A DNA stretch of 64,000 bases from Lachnospiraceae bacterium (GTDB lineage: Bacteria; Bacillota; Clostridia; Lachnospirales; Lachnospiraceae), in assembly GCA_015056765.1 (NCBI GenBank), contig SVFQ01000002.1:1-64000 (forward strand). Reading direction: 5' to 3'. Below the pieces are notes generated by a model that did not search any database, was not told where the DNA came from, and was given only the letters and a program-made list of their open reading frames with translations. The position numbers were made by a program, and so were the translations under genes. Below, one piece after another: positions 1-8,109 of this stretch; position 1 is the stretch's first letter, and each line of letters starts with the position of its first letter.

Positions 1-1340
1 TCGTTATCACAGGGCAGGTGGAAAGTGAACTGATTGGAAGCGATGTATTCCAAGAGGCTGATATCACCGGTGCTGTTGAGTCTTTTGTTAAGTATTCCTA
101 TTTAGTTAAAAATGTACAGGACATTCCTCGTATTATGAAAGAGGCCTTTCATATTGCCACAACAGGTCGAAAAGGACCTGTTTTAATTGACGTGCCTTAT
201 GATATTCAGAAGAAGACCATCAATCATTTTAAATATCCGGAGGAAGTGTCTCTACGTACTTATAAACCTACTGTGAAAGGGCATATTGTACAGATTCGAA
301 AAGTCATTGGCGAACTGGAAAAGGCAGAACGCCCTATTATTTGCGTGGGTGGTGGTGTGCTTTTATCGGATGCCAAGAAGGAATTAAGAGAATTTGTAGA
401 AAGACATCAGATTCCTGTTGTTTCCACCATGATGGGCATTGGCGCTATGCCTACAGAACACCCCTTATATTTTGGCATGGTGGGAAATAATGGAAAAGCC
501 TACGCCAATAAAGCTATGAACGAATCCGATTTGCTGATTATGATGGGGGCAAGAGTGGCAGACCGTGCCATCAGTCAGCCGGATTTGATTACCAACAATA
601 AAGTCCTGGTACATATGGACGTTGACTCTGCTGAAATCGGTAAAAATGCCTGGGCGGCCATTCCTATCGTTGGTGATGCGAAATCTATCTTAAAAGATTT
701 CCTGGCAGAAGAGTTTACCTGTGAACATGACAACTGGCTAACTACGCTGAGAGACTATAAAAGGTCTTTACAGCGCGTGCGTAAACCAAATCCCAAGTAT
801 GTGGATCCTGCAGCTTTTATTAAGACTTTATCCGGCAAGATGAAAGAAGATTCCATTTTTGTGGCCGATGTAGGTCAAAATCAGATTTGGAGTTGCGATA
901 ATTTTGTAGTAAAAGAAGGAAAATTCTTTACTTCCGGTGGTATGGGCACAATGGGATATGCTATTCCGGCAGCTATGGGTGCAAAACTTGCCTGCCCAAA
1001 GAAACAGGTGGTGGCTCTTTGCGGAGATGGCGGGTTCCAAATGTCCATGATGGAGCTGGCTACCATGCAGCAGTTTGATATACCGCTTAAAATCATCGTG
1101 CTGAATAATCAGTATCTAGGGATGGTAAGGGAACATCAGCACTTTGCCTATAAGGATCATTACTCCATGGTTGATCTGACGGGAAGTCCGAAGCTTGATA
1201 AAATCTGCGAAGCCTATGATATGACCTACTTATCTTTGACGGCAGAAGCAGATATGGATGCTGTGATAGATACATTCCTGAATACCAAGAATCGTGTCTT
1301 GCTTGAATGCTTTATTGATCCAATGGATCTGGTAAAATAG
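1..1340 (+). CDS. ilvB: Acetolactate synthase large subunit (5' end outside window)
   Basis: This is the catalytic subunit of acetohydroxyacid synthase, which condenses pyruvate with pyruvate or 2-ketobutyrate in valine, leucine and isoleucine synthesis. The open frame already runs at the left edge from base 3 (VITGQVESELIGSDVFQEAD), so about 445 residues of a usual 550-570 are present and the N-terminal part of the pyrimidine-binding domain is missing. The C-terminal ThDP site is clear: CGDGGFQMSMMEL followed about 25 residues later by LNNQYLGMV. A small-subunit gene follows after 8 bases, so the two are co-transcribed. Any leader control of the operon lies outside the window. Confidence 0.95.
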   Translation, partial: VITGQVESELIGSDVFQEADITGAVESFVKYSYLVKNVQDIPRIMKEAFHIATTGRKGPVLIDVPYDIQKKTINHFKYPEEVSLRTYKPTVKGHIVQIRKVIGELEKAERPIICVGGGVLLSDAKKELREFVERHQIPVVSTMMGIGAMPTEHPLYFGMVGNNGKAYANKAMNESDLLIMMGARVADRAISQPDLITNNKVLVHMDVDSAEIGKNAWAAIPIVGDAKSILKDFLAEEFTCEHDNWLTTLRDYKRSLQRVRKPNPKYVDPAAFIKTLSGKMKEDSIFVADVGQNQIWSCDNFVVKEGKFFTSGGMGTMGYAIPAAMGAKLACPKKQVVALCGDGGFQMSMMELATMQQFDIPLKIIVLNNQYLGMVREHQHFAYKDHYSMVDLTGSPKLDKICEAYDMTYLSLTAEADMDAVIDTFLNTKNRVLLECFIDPMDLVK

Positions 1341-1348
1341 GAGGTCAT

Positions 1349-1831
1349 ATGAAACGTATTTATTCTGTTTTAGTAGAAAATCGTTCCGGTGTGCTTTCTA
1401 AAGTTGCCGGACTTTTCGCAAGAAGAAGCTTCAATATCGATTCCCTTGCTGTTGGTGAAACTGACAGCCCCAATACCTCTGTTATGACCATCGTGTCTAC
1501 CGGAGATAATCGTACTTTGGAGCAAATCGAAAAACAACTAAATAAAAAACTGGATGTGGTAAAAGTAAAATCTTATACAGAAGAACAATGCGTCTGTAGA
1601 GAGTTGATGCTTTTAAAGGTGAAATATAACAAAACCACACGGAGAGAAATTATGGAAATCTGCGATATGATGAATGCGCAGATTATAGACATGTCCAAAA
1701 GCCAATTGATGATTCAAATTTGTGATGTGCCGGAACGCACAAAGCTTTTGATTCAGATGCTTGCAAGTATCAGCATCGTAGAAATTGCTCGTACAGGATG
1801 CCTTGCTTTGTCTAAGTGTATGGACCACTAG
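1349..1831 (+). CDS. ilvN: Acetolactate synthase small (regulatory) subunit, first copy
   Basis: This is the regulatory subunit of acetohydroxyacid synthase, which activates the large subunit and usually mediates valine feedback. The 160 residues show an N-terminal ACT domain (MKRIYSVLVENRSGVLSKVA, then LFARRSFNIDSL) and the C-terminal small-subunit domain starting near VCRELMLLKV. GGAGG lies just upstream of the ATG. It sits 8 bases after ilvB and is followed directly by a second gene of the same family, which is unusual. Its GLFARRSFNIDSL core matches the family well, so it is probably functional. Confidence 0.93.
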   Translation: MKRIYSVLVENRSGVLSKVAGLFARRSFNIDSLAVGETDSPNTSVMTIVSTGDNRTLEQIEKQLNKKLDVVKVKSYTEEQCVCRELMLLKVKYNKTTRREIMEICDMMNAQIIDMSKSQLMIQICDVPERTKLLIQMLASISIVEIARTGCLALSKCMDH

Positions 1832-1868
1832 CATCTTGCAGAAAATAGAGGAAAACAGGAGGAGAACA

Positions 1869-2366
1869 ATGCAACGAAAGGTTTTTCAATTATTGGTAGA
1901 TAATACATCCGGTGTTTTGAGCCGTATTTCCGGATTATTTTCCAGAAGAGGATACAATATTGAAAGTATTACAGCGGGTACTACGGCAGACCCTAGATTT
2001 ACCAGAATCACCATTGTAACAGATGGAGATGATGCGATTCTGGAACAAATCGAGAAACAGGTGGCAAAACTTGTGGATGTACGAGATATTAAGGAACTTA
2101 AGCCTGAAGAATCCGTATATCGTGAATTATCTTTGATCAAAGTACGTGTCAATGATGGTCAGCGTCAGAATATTATTGCCATTGCGGATATCTTCCGCGG
2201 CAATATCATTGATGTATCAAAAGATAGCTTAATCATTGAATTAACCGGTAACCAGGAAAAAGTAGATGCTTTTATGAAATTACTGGATGGTTATGAGATT
2301 TTGGAACTTGCAAGAACCGGTATTGCAGGCTTAAACCGTGGTACGGAACATGTGACATACCTCTAA
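1869..2366 (+). CDS. ilvH: Acetolactate synthase small subunit, second copy
   Basis: A second ACT-domain regulatory subunit of acetohydroxyacid synthase, 165 residues. I chose the ATG at 1869 because AGGAGG stands 6-8 bases upstream and the protein then starts MQRKVFQLLVDNTSGVLSR, as the family does; the longer frame from 1785 overlaps the previous gene. LFSRRGYNIESI and VYRELSLIKV align with the first copy, but the two proteins differ at roughly half of positions, so this is not a recent duplication. Only one large subunit is seen with them. They may act on one enzyme with different effector response, or serve a second large subunit elsewhere. The symbol is a paralog label only. Confidence 0.9.
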   Translation: MQRKVFQLLVDNTSGVLSRISGLFSRRGYNIESITAGTTADPRFTRITIVTDGDDAILEQIEKQVAKLVDVRDIKELKPEESVYRELSLIKVRVNDGQRQNIIAIADIFRGNIIDVSKDSLIIELTGNQEKVDAFMKLLDGYEILELARTGIAGLNRGTEHVTYL

Positions 2367-2469
2367 GCGTAGCAGATTGGTGAAATTTTTTTCATTTTGC
2401 ACTTGCAAAAAATTCATTTTAGGTCTAAACTACACCATTAAGAGGAAAACATAACATATGGAGGAATGA

Positions 2470-3495
<1,026 letters not shown>

Positions 3496-3504
3496 AAATA
3501 CCTT

Positions 3505-3533
3505 AAAGGCCTTGCATATGCAGGGCCTTTTTT
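3505..3533 (+). terminator. Intrinsic terminator after ilvC
   Basis: AAGGCCTTGC and GCAGGGCCTT pair with a short central loop and run into six T, ending the ilv operon. Confidence 0.85.
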
Positions 3534-3597
3534 ACTTGTGACAAAGCCGCTATTTGTGTAGAATAGAAAAGGAAGATGTAAGAAGGCAGGTAAGAAA

Positions 3598-4203
3598 ATG
3601 TACGGCTATTTTAAGGGCATTGTAGCAGAAAAAGGATTGGATTATTGTGTTTTAGATGTGCATGATATTGGCTATGTCATTAAACTCAGTCCTCAGACTA
3701 TTTCCCTTTTACCTTCCATTGGTGAAGAAATCAAACTCTATACCTACACCGTGGTTAGAGAAGATGATTTATCTTTATTTGGTTTTTTGACCAGAGATGA
3801 TTTATCTATGTTCGAACTTCTCATCAGCGTGAATGGAATCGGCCCAAAAGGCGGACAGGCTATTTTATCTGTGATGTCCGCAGATGAGGTCCGTTTTGCG
3901 ATTTTAGCGGGAGATTATAAGCAAATTGCGAAAGCACCCGGTATTGGCGGAAAGACAGCGCAGAAAGTCATTTTAGAATTGAAAGATAAGATTTCTGTGA
4001 AGGATGCATTGGGGGTTGTAAGTAAAGAAATTGCAGCAACTCCTGCTATGGAACAGGCTTTGCAGGTAAAAGAAGCTACAGAAGCTTTAGTGGCGTTGGG
4101 CTATGGCGCTACAGAGGCTGCAGGTGCAGTATCCAAAGTACCGGATAAGGAAACCTTGACGACAGAGCAGATTTTAAAAAATGCTTTAAAATATTTATTC
4201 TAG
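3598..4203 (+). CDS. ruvA: Holliday junction branch migration protein RuvA
   Basis: RuvA binds four-way DNA junctions and loads the RuvB motor for branch migration. The 201 residues begin with the OB-fold (MYGYFKGIVAEKGLDYCVLD). Two helix-hairpin-helix motifs follow, VNGIGPKGGQAILS and APGIGGKTAQKVILELKDK, and then a C-terminal three-helix domain ending KNALKYLF that contacts RuvB. ruvB starts 12 bases downstream, so the pair is co-expressed. RuvC is not in the window; recU, the usual Gram-positive resolvase, lies at 40.7 kb. Confidence 0.97.
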   Translation: MYGYFKGIVAEKGLDYCVLDVHDIGYVIKLSPQTISLLPSIGEEIKLYTYTVVREDDLSLFGFLTRDDLSMFELLISVNGIGPKGGQAILSVMSADEVRFAILAGDYKQIAKAPGIGGKTAQKVILELKDKISVKDALGVVSKEIAATPAMEQALQVKEATEALVALGYGATEAAGAVSKVPDKETLTTEQILKNALKYLF

Positions 4204-4215
4204 AAAAGAAAAACT

Positions 4216-5223
4216 ATGGCAAGAACGATTGAAACAAAACTGACGGAAGAAGACGTAAAAATTGAAGGAAGTCTAAGACCACAGACTTTAGAGGATTATA
4301 TAGGACAGGCAAAAGCAAAAAACAACTTAAAGGTCTATATCCAAGCTGCCAAAGATAGAGGGGATGCTTTGGACCATGTGTTGTTTTATGGACCTCCCGG
4401 CTTAGGAAAGACCACTTTGGCAGGGGTTATCGCCAATGAAATGGGTGTCAACATGAAGGTGACCAGTGGTCCGGCAATCGAGCGTCCTGGGGATATGGCA
4501 GCTATTTTAAATAATCTCCAAGAAGGCGATTTACTGTTCATTGATGAAATACATCGGTTGAATCGTCAAGTGGAAGAGGTGTTATATCCGGCAATGGAGG
4601 ATTTTTCCATTGATATTATGCTGGGAAAAGGACCCAGTGCCAGAAGTATTCGCCTTGATTTACCGAAGTTCACCTTGGTAGGAGCTACCACCAGAGCAGG
4701 GTTACTTTCCGCGCCTTTACGCGATCGATTTGGTGTCATTCATCATTTAGAGTTTTATACCATTCCGGAACTGAAACTGATTATTCAGCATTCAGCCGGA
4801 ATCTTAGGCGTAAGAATCGAAGAAGAGGGTGCTATTGAACTGGCTAGAAGAAGCAGAGGTACTCCAAGACTGGCAAACCGCATTTTAAAACGTGTAAGGG
4901 ATTTTGCACAAGTGCAGTATGACGGTGTCATAACGAAGGAAGTAGCAGATGTGGCGTTAAACCTTATGGATGTGGATAAGCTTGGGCTTGATCACATTGA
5001 CCAGAATCTTTTAAAAACCATGATTGAGAAATTTGACGGCGGTCCGGTAGGTCTTGATACGTTGGCTGCCTCTATCGGAGAGGATTCCGGTACCATTGAA
5101 GATGTCTATGAGCCTTATTTGATTCAGAACGGTTTGATCGTCAGAACCCCTAGAGGACGTATGGTTACAGAGCTTGGATATCGCCATTTTGGGCTTGAAA
5201 TGCATCCTAAAGCTGATATATAA
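4216..5223 (+). CDS. ruvB: Holliday junction ATP-dependent helicase RuvB
   Basis: The AAA+ hexameric motor of branch migration, working on the RuvA-bound junction. The 335 residues contain Walker [12 protein letters not shown] near residue 57, Walker [16 protein letters not shown], sensor 1 LVGATTRAG, and the arginine finger segment APLRDRFG. The C-terminal winged helix ends with [16 protein letters not shown]. Length and motif order are normal. It is placed directly behind ruvA and ahead of zapA. Confidence 0.97.
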   Translation: MARTIETKLTEEDVKIEGSLRPQTLEDYIGQAKAKNNLKVYIQAAKDRGDALDHVLFYGPPGLGKTTLAGVIANEMGVNMKVTSGPAIERPGDMAAILNNLQEGDLLFIDEIHRLNRQVEEVLYPAMEDFSIDIMLGKGPSARSIRLDLPKFTLVGATTRAGLLSAPLRDRFGVIHHLEFYTIPELKLIIQHSAGILGVRIEEEGAIELARRSRGTPRLANRILKRVRDFAQVQYDGVITKEVADVALNLMDVDKLGLDHIDQNLLKTMIEKFDGGPVGLDTLAASIGEDSGTIEDVYEPYLIQNGLIVRTPRGRMVTELGYRHFGLEMHPKADI

Positions 5224-5261
5224 TTGTAAAGAATTGTTGACTTGTTGTAGAGGGGGCCTAT

Positions 5262-5681
5262 ATGGATTCCAAAGTAGATGGAGAGGTTGTAATCGGAGGC
5301 AAAGTTTACACCATCTGTGGCTATGAGAATGAAGAGTATTTTCAGAAGATAGCTGCGTATATCAATAGCAAGCTAAATGAATTTCATAGTTCCGATGCCA
5401 TGAAGACCTTAAATCAGGATTATCGTAATATCCTGATGCAAATCAATATTGCTGATGATTATTTCAAAGCGAAAAAGCAGATTCAACTGATGGAAGAAGA
5501 GATGCGTGCCAGAGAAAAAGAAATCTACGATTTAAAGCACGAGCTTATTTCAAATCAGATTAAATTAGAAAATTCTGAAAAGACCAGTAAGAAGCTTACC
5601 GAAAAAATCGCTGATAAGGAAAAAGAAATCATCACGCTTCAAGCAAAACTTGATGTTCACAAAAGTGAAAAACAAAAGTAA
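5262..5681 (+). CDS. zapA: Cell division protein ZapA
   Basis: ZapA family proteins bundle FtsZ protofilaments at the division ring. The N-terminal 90 residues match the family: a short beta strand region (EVVIGGKVYTICGYENEEYF) and helices with LNQDYRNILMQINIADDYFKA. The remaining 50 residues are a highly charged predicted coiled coil (KEIYDLKHELISNQIK onward), longer than in B. subtilis ZapA (about 85 residues) but common in Clostridia. GAGGGGGCC lies upstream of the ATG. A terminator follows, so it may be co-transcribed with ruvAB. Confidence 0.85.
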   Translation: MDSKVDGEVVIGGKVYTICGYENEEYFQKIAAYINSKLNEFHSSDAMKTLNQDYRNILMQINIADDYFKAKKQIQLMEEEMRAREKEIYDLKHELISNQIKLENSEKTSKKLTEKIADKEKEIITLQAKLDVHKSEKQK

Positions 5682-5691
5682 ATGTTACTTC

Positions 5692-5724
5692 AAATCCGGT
5701 GTTTCATCACCGGATTTCTTTTTA
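5692..5724 (+). terminator. Intrinsic terminator after zapA
   Basis: A perfect 10-bp stem, AAATCCGGTG and CACCGGATTT with loop TTTCAT, is followed by a T-rich tail. Confidence 0.9.
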
Positions 5725-5752
5725 TCTTGTTATAGAAGAGTAGGAATTAGGA

Positions 5753-7948
5753 TTGAAAAAAGTAGAATTATTGGCACCAGCCGGTAACTTAACATGTTTT
5801 TACGCCGCTATGGCAGCCGGAGCGGATGCTGTCTATTTGGCTATGCAAAAATACGGTGCAAGAGCTTTCAGCGAGAATTTTTCGGAAGAGGATCTTTTAG
5901 AAGCTCTGCACTTTGCAAATCTTCATGGAAAGAAAATCTATATTACTTGTAACACCCTTGTGAAAGATGAGGAATTGCAGGAGTTAGTGTCTGCCCTTGC
6001 ACCTTTTTATGAAGCCGGATTATGCGGCGTGATTGTGCAGGATTTAGGTGTCGTTTCAGCCCTGCGGAAAGCCTATCCGGAATTGGAAATCCATGCCAGT
6101 ACCCAGATGAGTATTTCCAGTAGTTTTGGCGCTATGGCCTTAAAGAAAATGGGGCTTACCAGGGTGGTGCCTGCAAGAGAATTATCCTTGCAGGAATTAA
6201 AAGAATTGAAGTCTACCGGTTTGGAGGTAGAGGTATTTATCCATGGGGCTATGTGTTATTGTTATTCCGGTCAGTGCCTTATGAGCAGTATGCTTGGTGG
6301 AAGAAGCGGAAATCGCGGAAGGTGCGCCCAGCCTTGTAGGTTGCCTTATCAGTATTTAGGCAAGTCCCAGCAAGGAAATGCCAAAGAGCAGTATCTTTTA
6401 AGCTTGAAAGATATGAATATGTTGCAGGACCTTCCAAGACTATTAGAGGCCGGTATGGACTCCTTTAAAATCGAAGGTCGTATGAAAAGCCCTGCCTATG
6501 TGTATGGGGTTACAGCCCTGTACCGTAAGTACATTGATTTGCTGGAAAGCGGAGAGATGACAAAGGAAAATTTTGCCATCGATTCACAGGATTTATATCG
6601 CATTCGTCATCTTTATATTCGTTCCGAAACAGAAAACGGATATTATTTTAGACATAATGGAAAAGAAATGGTTACTTTATCAAGCCCGGCTTATTCCGGA
6701 CAGGATGAAGCGCTTTTGCAATCGATAGAAAAGGAAATGGCAAGGAAGCGAGAGATGCTTGAATTGCCGCTTTCGCTATCCTTTCAGGCTCATATAGGAG
6801 AGCCTATTTCCTTAAGTGGAAAATTGGGAGATCAGGAAGTTACCGTTTATGGTGCTTGTGCTGAACTGGCTCAAAAGCAAGGCGCTACGAAAGAGCAAGT
6901 GGCAGATAAAATCAATGCTTTTGGAAATACCTGTTTTACAGTAGAGAATTTGGATATCCAAATAGATTCTCAGGTGTTTTTACCTGCCAGTATGCTTAAG
7001 AACCTGCGCAGGGACTTGATTGCCAGGATAGAAGAAGATAGAAAACCTGTCAGAAATCAAATTCAAAAGGGAAATGTGCCTTTTGCAATGCAGCATGCTA
7101 AGTCTTCCGGAAACTCGGGTGTCTATGAGAAATTAGCATTTCGAATTCATACGCTAGAACAATTTAGAGAAATTTCGAATCTTTCTTTCAAGCAGACTTT
7201 CCTGTATTTGGATTTAGACATTTGGATGCAGCATCCTGATTTTAAACCGGAGATTTCCTATGAAATCGCTTTGCCACGCATGGTGAGAGAGGAAAATGGC
7301 AAGTATTTAAAACAACTTCTTAGCACAGCTAATACAGAGAATTGCCAAGGCTTTTTGGTACCAACCATGGACGGACTTGGTTTGCTTCTTGATTGCGGCT
7401 TGGATCATAAACCCATCCTATTGGATAGCTCTTTTTATACATGGAATAAAGAGGCGATTGCATTTGCAAGCAAGATAGGAATGGTTACCGTACCGGTAGA
7501 ACTCAATTCCAAAGATGTTCGAAGCCTTTTTAAAGGTGAGTTTGCCAAAAAGGCACAAGGTATTTTGTATGGCAGAACACCATTGATGCTTAGCGCCGGC
7601 TGTATAAAGAAAACCGCGGATACTTGTAACCATACTTCTGAAGTGGTATATATCAAAGACCGAAAAGATGTTGTTTATCCGGTGGAAAGCAATTGCAAGC
7701 TTTGTATGAACACCATTTGGAATTCCCTGGCTACAAATCTTATGGAAGAGGCCTGGAAATGGATGGAAGATGGAATCGAAAGCTTCCGTGTGGAATTTTC
7801 CATTGAAACAGCAGAAGAAGCCGGCAAAATAGCAAAAGCATTTTATCAATTCCTTGTGATAGAGCAAGGAAAGGAAAAGGCAAGTAAGCCGGATTTTATG
7901 AGAAATCAGACCTATACCACAGGTCACATGAATAGAGGCGCAGAGTGA
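5753..7948 (+). CDS. U32 family peptidase-like protein (tRNA/rRNA hydroxylation family)
   Basis: Peptidase family U32 was named for collagenase-like activity, but characterised members such as TrhP and RlhA are needed for hydroxylation of tRNA or rRNA; I infer an RNA-modification role. The 731 residues start with LLAPAGNLTCFYAAMAAGADAVYLA, a TIM-barrel start. The U32 signature FIHGAMCYCYSGQCLMSS lies near residue 163, followed by GNRGRCAQPCRLPY with further conserved cysteines. The long C-terminal half is the extra domain of the long U32 forms, ending with a cysteine-bearing SNCKLCMNTIWN. It uses a TTG start at 5753 behind a weak AGGAATTAGGA. The next gene overlaps its stop codon. Confidence 0.88.
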   Translation: MKKVELLAPAGNLTCFYAAMAAGADAVYLAMQKYGARAFSENFSEEDLLEALHFANLHGKKIYITCNTLVKDEELQELVSALAPFYEAGLCGVIVQDLGVVSALRKAYPELEIHASTQMSISSSFGAMALKKMGLTRVVPARELSLQELKELKSTGLEVEVFIHGAMCYCYSGQCLMSSMLGGRSGNRGRCAQPCRLPYQYLGKSQQGNAKEQYLLSLKDMNMLQDLPRLLEAGMDSFKIEGRMKSPAYVYGVTALYRKYIDLLESGEMTKENFAIDSQDLYRIRHLYIRSETENGYYFRHNGKEMVTLSSPAYSGQDEALLQSIEKEMARKREMLELPLSLSFQAHIGEPISLSGKLGDQEVTVYGACAELAQKQGATKEQVADKINAFGNTCFTVENLDIQIDSQVFLPASMLKNLRRDLIARIEEDRKPVRNQIQKGNVPFAMQHAKSSGNSGVYEKLAFRIHTLEQFREISNLSFKQTFLYLDLDIWMQHPDFKPEISYEIALPRMVREENGKYLKQLLSTANTENCQGFLVPTMDGLGLLLDCGLDHKPILLDSSFYTWNKEAIAFASKIGMVTVPVELNSKDVRSLFKGEFAKKAQGILYGRTPLMLSAGCIKKTADTCNHTSEVVYIKDRKDVVYPVESNCKLCMNTIWNSLATNLMEEAWKWMEDGIESFRVEFSIETAEEAGKIAKAFYQFLVIEQGKEKASKPDFMRNQTYTTGHMNRGAE

Positions 7949-8109
7949 GTGATTTTACAGCAACCTTTATAACTTTATCCAATTACATCATTCCGTTATT
8001 TGCAGGATTGTTTGCGTTATTCTCTTATGTGGCGCTTGCACAGAAATCTGAAGAAAAGCGAGTTGTTCCATATGTGCTTGGGGCTCTCTTTAGTTGGCTT
8101 TTTATTTAG
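7945..8109 (+). pseudogene. 5' fragment of the SEDS-PBP gene in another frame (probable frameshift)
   Basis: A GTG at 7945, overlapping the U32 stop codon, opens a frame of 54 codons ending in TAG at 8107. It encodes MSDFTATFITLSNYIIPLFA, then GLFALFSYVALAQKSEEKRV, a good first transmembrane segment followed by a basic cytosolic loop. This is what the N-terminus of the downstream SEDS protein lacks. If one G were removed from the GGGG run at 8080-8083, the frame would join the main frame as PYVLGLSLVGFLFSGYG. It is either a sequencing or assembly error, a genuine mutation, or a programmed slip. Seen directly: the two frames; inferred: that they are one gene. Confidence 0.65.

Noticed and set aside
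1785-1868. Longer N-terminus for the second acetolactate synthase small subunit
   Set aside because: The extension overlaps the end of the first copy and is unlike the family; AGGAGG before ATG 1869 sets the start.
7418-7927. Minus-strand open frame of 169 codons opposite the U32 gene
   Set aside because: Antisense shadow of a well-supported coding region, with a Phe/Cys-rich translation lacking any domain.
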